NCBI GenBank assembly: GCA_002482865.1
Contig: DLGU01000114.1
Location: 1-8,935, forward strand
Source of the DNA: Porphyrobacter sp. UBA7686
GTDB taxonomy: Bacteria > Pseudomonadota > Alphaproteobacteria > Sphingomonadales > Sphingomonadaceae
Direction of reading: 5' to 3'
Length of the DNA: 8,935 nucleotides
In this document: positions 5,301 through 8,935 of the stretch, one piece after another
Numbering within the stretch: the stretch's first letter is position 1
How the letters are laid out: each line of letters opens with the position of its first letter
The notes under the pieces: model-generated
Databases searched by the model: none
What the model saw: the letters and a program-made list of their open reading frames with translations, nothing else
What the model was told of the DNA's origin: nothing
Position numbers and translations under genes: made by a program

Positions 5301-6022
5301 CCTTCGCTGCTCGCTTGCGACGCGGGGCGAACGCTGCGGATTGCGGTGGCCTTGGCCTTGTCGATCCGGAACACCAGTTCCTGATGCACCCGGTCAATGA
5401 TGAAGAGCCCGCCCCGCATGTAACCGTCGACCACCTCTTCCTCGCCGGTCGGCCCGATCGCGAACACTGCGGGCAGGGCTTGCCCGGGCGCATATTCAAT
5501 CACGGTCTTCGCCCCATTGTCGCGGATCGAGGTCGGGCGCACTGAGCGGTCCCCGCGCAAGCCATAAGTCCAGTTCAGGTCCGAAAGACCCTCGGTCGAG
5601 CCCGTGACCTGCGGCTCGTTGGCCGGTCGCGAGGCGTTGAACTGAAGTCTCACCACATAGGCCGCCTGAAGCCCGTCACCGGTTTCCAGCAGGAAGCTGT
5701 AGGCGCGCCGGTCGGTTTCGAGCGAGAGGCTGGCGGGCACTGCACCTGGGCCGGGTGTGACCTGAAAGCTGTCCGTCTCCGCAGATACCGCTACCTGCCA
5801 AGCCGTACTGCCGCTGAGTGTCGCGCGTTGGATCCGCTCACCGGGCTCAAGCATCACCGTGAGCGCGGTCTGCGGCAGCGCGGTCAGCACGAGGGGCTCG
5901 CCGGGACGCCACTCGGCGGTCTGGATGCGCGGGGTCTCAGATCCGGGCGTGGGGAACACCTGCGCCATAAGCGGCACTCCCATCCCCAGCAGGGCTGCGG
6001 CCATGAGCGGTCGCGGGATCAC
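5297..6022 (-). CDS. virB9: VirB9 / TrbG-family outer core protein
   Basis: This 241-residue periplasmic protein joins VirB10 in the core channel. A signal peptide covers residues 1-20 (MIPRPLMAAALLGMGVPLMA) with likely cleavage before Q21. The N-terminal domain runs to about 130. The C-terminal domain starts near 148 with the characteristic LNWTYGLRGD and ends with EEVVDGYMRGGLFIIDRVHQ, then LVFRID. The start is GTG at 6020-6022, in a GTGA overlap with the virB8 stop and with GGAGAG seven bases upstream. In many systems a small lipoprotein, VirB7, tethers VirB9 to the outer membrane; no such gene is found between virB6 and virB8 here, so it is either elsewhere or missing. The next gene, virB10, overlaps the end by four bases. 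Confidence 0.95.
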   Translation of the reverse strand: MIPRPLMAAALLGMGVPLMAQVFPTPGSETPRIQTAEWRPGEPLVLTALPQTALTVMLEPGERIQRATLSGSTAWQVAVSAETDSFQVTPGPGAVPASLSLETDRRAYSFLLETGDGLQAAYVVRLQFNASRPANEPQVTGSTEGLSDLNWTYGLRGDRSVRPTSIRDNGAKTVIEYAPGQALPAVFAIGPTGEEEVVDGYMRGGLFIIDRVHQELVFRIDKAKATAIRSVRPASQASSEG

Positions 6023-6765
6023 GGCGCCGCTCTCCGCGTCTGGTTCAGCTCTACGCCGTTGACGATGTTTTCCTCAGGCAGGGTTTCGGCGTCACGACGA
6101 TAGGAGGTCACCTGGAACCCCAGCGGGTTCACATAGCGGTCAGCCTCGCTCATCTCCGCGGTGCTGAAGCCGAAGTTGATCACTGCCGCCCAGTGCTGTG
6201 CAGGCTGCGGCGCAGCGCCCTGATCAACCTGCGTGGTGAGGAACCGGACCAGCGCGCGGCCCTCGCCAAGCGTCGAGACGCTTTTCACCTGCGTACGGAT
6301 CGCAGAGCCCTTGGGGAGAGCAGAGAGGGGGCTGGCGGGGTTCGCGGCATTCATCGTGCGCTGATAGGCATCGCGGACTCGGCCGTCGGACCACAGCGAT
6401 ACCTTGCGATAGTCGTCCTGAAGGGTAGGCAAGGCAAAGCTCTCGCGCGCGATCACATACTGGACGAGGAAGGAGCGGGTGAGCGCAGCATCGGCGGTCA
6501 CTACCTGCGTATCGAGTGGCGCGAGCGCCTCGACATTGCCGGTCTGGCGGTCGACCAGAAGGGTATAAGGCTCGACAGTCTTGAGCGGCACGAGGAACAC
6601 CAAGGCTACTGCTTCGAGCAGTGCGACAATGGCTGCGATAATCGCCACAGTCCACGCACGGCGGCTCGATCGTTCGAGGTCCTCGGTGACGCTGGTTGCC
6701 CAGCTCGCTGCGACCGGCAGATCGGTCAGATCCTCGCTGAAATCCTGTTCGGGGCGTGCATTCAT
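6019..6765 (-). CDS. virB8: VirB8-family inner-membrane assembly factor
   Basis: VirB8 is a bitopic inner-membrane protein that nucleates assembly of the secretion channel. The 248-residue product has a cytoplasmic N-terminus of about 36 residues, one membrane helix at about 38-60 (WTVAIIAAIVALLEAVALVF), and a periplasmic nuclear-transport-factor-2-like domain to the end. Family landmarks are VEPYTLLVDRQTG just after the membrane, SFLVQYVIARESF, the DDYRKVSLWSD region, and the conserved NPLGFQVTSYRRD near 213-225. The ATG at 6763-6765 overlaps the virB6 stop by one base (TGATG), with AAGGGA about nine bases upstream. The stop lies in a GTGA overlap with virB9. Nothing suggests damage. Confidence 0.95.
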   Translation of the reverse strand: MNARPEQDFSEDLTDLPVAASWATSVTEDLERSSRRAWTVAIIAAIVALLEAVALVFLVPLKTVEPYTLLVDRQTGNVEALAPLDTQVVTADAALTRSFLVQYVIARESFALPTLQDDYRKVSLWSDGRVRDAYQRTMNAANPASPLSALPKGSAIRTQVKSVSTLGEGRALVRFLTTQVDQGAAPQPAQHWAAVINFGFSTAEMSEADRYVNPLGFQVTSYRRDAETLPEENIVNGVELNQTRRAAP

Positions 6766-7970
6766 CAGCTGCGATCCCTTGCCTGACCGGCGCGCGAGGT
6801 GCGCAGGCTCGTGCGGCGGTATGAGCTGCCTAGCCTGGGCGCGCTTCCATCGATCGTCGGACCAGCACCAGTCGACCCTTGGCCCCCATCATTCATGCCG
6901 GTCGATGCAATCCGGGTGAAGCGGTCACTGGTAAGCGTCCGCTCCCGCCGGATGACGGTTTCAACGGCATTGCTGACCTGCTCGGCGCGGTTGAAAGACA
7001 CATCACCCGTCAACCCGCGCCCCGAAACCACCGGCTGCGGCACGAGCTGTGCTTCCGGAATGCGAGGCCAGTCGGGAAGAGTGAGCCATACACGGGTGAA
7101 CACCACGCGGGCGAGCAGCCAAATCATCATCAACTGCACGATCGCGAATGCCAGCATGATCGCGAACAGCTCGGTCGGGGCTGCCGGGATTGCATAGCCC
7201 AGCGACCGCACCCTGAGAGCATCGGCAAGCCATGGTTCGATGATTGCCAGTTCGACCGACAGAACAATGGCTGTGCCGACCGAGCCGGCCATGGTCAGCA
7301 GCAGACCTTTGATCCATCCGGCGACCACACCGCGTGTCCAGGGGAAGAACCAGAGGCCGGCGACCAGTGGTGTCAATGCCAGCAGCAGCCCCGCGGCGAT
7401 CCGCAGCAGCGCCAGTGCTCCGATCGTTCCGGCAAGGAACAGAAGTCGCGCGGAGCCGAAGGCCGTGTCGTCTGCTATCGCCGATCCCTCGAAGGTTCCG
7501 CCTGGCGCATCTTTGTCGATCAGCGCGCCGAGGTTGCGACCTGCGCCGGCCTCGGTGAGCCGCACGATGGCATTGTCGGCGCGCTGCAGCCGCTGCGCCA
7601 GCCCTTCACCGGGCCGCTCGTTGCCGCTGGCCCCGCTGATCGCGTTGGCGACCTCGGCCGGGCCCTTAAGGGTAACGTCGTAGACAACCGTGCGGAACGC
7701 GGGCCAGGAAAAGGCCAGCGTCAGGACGATCCCGATCTTGAGCACATCGAAGACCAGATCGCGCGCGCCGGGCGCCGGGCCGAACAGCAGACGGATTCCG
7801 AACAGCGCAATGAACAGCGTAAGCAGGCTGGTCATCAGAACCGAGGCCGTGGAGCCGGGCTGACCCAACGCCAGATAGCCATAGGATCCGATCACCTGCG
7901 CCTGGCAGTCGATATGCGCGAGCACACGCAGCAGGAAGCTGTCACCAGTGATGATCGCAGGACAGGCCAT
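6765..7970 (-). CDS. virB6: VirB6 / TrbL-family polytopic inner-membrane channel protein
   Basis: The 401-residue protein is the multi-pass inner-membrane component of the conjugation channel. Hydrophobic segments lie at about 43-64, 75-95, 173-209 (long enough for one or two passes), 221-243 and 267-289. The large loop between 97 and 172 is probably the periplasmic substrate-contact loop known from VirB6, and a soluble tail of about 100 residues follows. ATG at 7968-7970 is chosen: it overlaps the virB4 TGA by one base (TGATG) with GAGAAGG upstream. A TTG one codon earlier is possible but less likely. No virB5 gene lies between virB4 and virB6, although many systems carry one there. VirB6 sequences are poorly conserved, so the call rests on topology and on position between virB4 and virB8. 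Confidence 0.92.
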   Translation of the reverse strand: MACPAIITGDSFLLRVLAHIDCQAQVIGSYGYLALGQPGSTASVLMTSLLTLFIALFGIRLLFGPAPGARDLVFDVLKIGIVLTLAFSWPAFRTVVYDVTLKGPAEVANAISGASGNERPGEGLAQRLQRADNAIVRLTEAGAGRNLGALIDKDAPGGTFEGSAIADDTAFGSARLLFLAGTIGALALLRIAAGLLLALTPLVAGLWFFPWTRGVVAGWIKGLLLTMAGSVGTAIVLSVELAIIEPWLADALRVRSLGYAIPAAPTELFAIMLAFAIVQLMMIWLLARVVFTRVWLTLPDWPRIPEAQLVPQPVVSGRGLTGDVSFNRAEQVSNAVETVIRRERTLTSDRFTRIASTGMNDGGQGSTGAGPTIDGSAPRLGSSYRRTSLRTSRAGQARDRS

Positions 7971-8935
7971 CAAGCGGCCTTCTCAAGCAGGAGATGGAGC
8001 CAGTTGGCAGGATCAGGGCCGGTGCGGGTGACCAGTTCGTCGAACATCCGCACGGTCGACTCGCGGCCGGAGAGGATGGTCAGGATATCGCTCTCTCCCG
8101 ACAGGTCGAGCCGCGCGACCACGCTCTCGCGGCCGTGACGGATCAGGAAGCAGTGCGAACTGTCGGGCAGCGTGCGCACCAGATCGAACTCGTGGCGGCT
8201 GAGCCCGAACCCGTTGATATAGTCCTCGGCGCGCGCCTTGGGGTTGATCATAAAGATCTGGGTCGCGGCCTGCTCGATGATCGCGCTGGCGATCTTGCTT
8301 TCGAGCGCATCGGATGCGCTCTGGGTCGCGAACCCGACCACGCCGTTGCGCTTGCGGATGGTCTTCTCCCAGTCCTTGAGCCGCCGCACAAAGATATCGT
8401 CATCGAGCGCCTTCCAGCCTTCGTCGATGACGATGATCGCGGGGCTCCCATCGAGCCGCTGTTCGACCCGGTGGAAGAAGTAGAACATTGCAGGCGTGCG
8501 GGCTGTGGGATCATCGAGGATCGCGGTCATATCGAACCCGACCGTGGCCGCTGCAAGATCGGTCAGGTCGCGTTCGTTGTCGAATAGCCAGGCGCGCTCG
8601 CCTTCACCCCACCAGGGGCGCAGGCGTGCATGGAGATCGTCAGGCTCGGGCCGGGCGCCGCCGCGGAACAGCTCGACCAGATAACGCAGCCGTCGGCGAG
8701 AGGGAGGCTGGGCAAAGTTGGTCTCGATCGCATCGCGGAGCTGGTCGAGTTCTGCGCTGGTCGCGCCGCCTGCGAGCAGGGTGAGCCACTCGATGAGGAA
8801 CTGGCGGTTGGCCGGCGTGTCTTCGAGCTGGAGCGGGTTGAGACCAGAGGGTGCGTCAGGGCGCAAGCGGTCATACTGGCCGCCGATCGCGCGGATGAAC
8901 AGCTCCGCCCCGCGGTCCTTGTCGAAGAAGATGAT
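7970..8935 (-). CDS. virB4: VirB4 conjugation ATPase, C-terminal part (5' end outside window)
   Basis: The frame is open from the right edge to a TGA at 7970-7972, giving 321 residues of the VirB4 C-terminal ATPase domain. This AAA-type motor drives pilus biogenesis and substrate transfer at the inner membrane. The first residues IIFFDKDRGAELFIRAIGG and then LNPLQLEDTPANR are typical of the family just after Walker A, which must lie shortly beyond the window. Walker B is AIIVIDEGWKALDDD (about 166-180 of the visible part), followed by the sensor-like GFATQSASD (201-209) and INPKARAEDYINGFGLS. The start of the gene and any fusion to VirB3, common in some systems, cannot be seen. The stop overlaps the virB6 ATG by one base. 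Its strand and the packing indicate that the operon promoter lies beyond 8935. Confidence 0.96.
   Translation of the reverse strand: MIFFDKDRGAELFIRAIGGQYDRLRPDAPSGLNPLQLEDTPANRQFLIEWLTLLAGGATSAELDQLRDAIETNFAQPPSRRRLRYLVELFRGGARPEPDDLHARLRPWWGEGERAWLFDNERDLTDLAAATVGFDMTAILDDPTARTPAMFYFFHRVEQRLDGSPAIIVIDEGWKALDDDIFVRRLKDWEKTIRKRNGVVGFATQSASDALESKIASAIIEQAATQIFMINPKARAEDYINGFGLSRHEFDLVRTLPDSSHCFLIRHGRESVVARLDLSGESDILTILSGRESTVRMFDELVTRTGPDPANWLHLLLEKAA

Noticed and set aside
6879..8138. Long plus-strand open frame opposite virB6 and virB4
   Set aside because: It lies antisense to well-supported genes in GC-rich DNA, has low-complexity composition and no recognisable domain; a typical reading-frame shadow.
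1..8935. CRISPR array, tRNA or rRNA gene
   Set aside because: No regularly spaced repeats of suitable length and no tRNA-like cloverleaf or rRNA stretch noticed on either strand.

Overview
The window reads as part of a mobile or accessory region of a GC-rich alphaproteobacterium. Sphingomonadales is my best guess, from codon use and the style of the conjugation proteins, but no 16S or tRNA gene is present to confirm it. Most of the DNA is about 65-70% GC by hand count of sample lines. A segment from roughly 1.3 to 2.7 kb is only about 47-57% GC and looks foreign.

Layout, left to right. (1) 1-192: the 3' end of a tyrosine recombinase/integrase, followed at once by a perfect 17-bp inverted repeat. 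(2) 400-1045, minus strand: a type II toxin-antitoxin operon of the HigB2/HigA2 kind, toxin first. Its candidate promoter carries an 11-bp palindrome between the -35 and -10. (3) 1076-1306: a repeat-bearing spacer. (4) 1307-2387, plus strand, low GC: a promoterless-looking C-terminal tip of an Rhs polymorphic toxin. It keeps the last residues of the Rhs core and has a metzincin-like zinc protease toxin domain. One base after its stop begins a small, apparently exported, cysteine-containing protein that is the likely immunity partner. (5) 2388-2855: no recognisable gene; composition returns to high GC near 2700. (6) 2856-8935, minus strand: a tightly packed type IV secretion (conjugation-type) operon, transcribed virB4 (partial) - virB6 - virB8 - virB9 - virB10 - virB11 - virB2-like.

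How it fits together. The T4SS genes encode an energised inner-membrane/periplasmic channel: the VirB4 and VirB11 ATPases, the VirB6/VirB8 inner-membrane part, VirB9/VirB10 of the core complex, and a VirB2-type pilin. Consecutive genes overlap by 1-4 bases or are separated by 6-9 bases, which implies translational coupling. Integrase, toxin-antitoxin and T4SS together suggest an integrative-conjugative element or conjugative plasmid. The toxin-antitoxin pair would stabilise it, and the Rhs tip/immunity pair would be cargo.

The most interesting part is the orphan Rhs tip with its putative immunity gene. The protease has an HExxHxxGxxD zinc site and a downstream Met-turn-like DIM, but the Rhs shell is missing: an in-frame stop lies 17 codons before the first ATG, and recognisable Rhs homology starts only about 6-7 codons before that ATG. 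The neighbouring protein has a signal-peptide-like start and six cysteines, so protection may take place in the periplasm.
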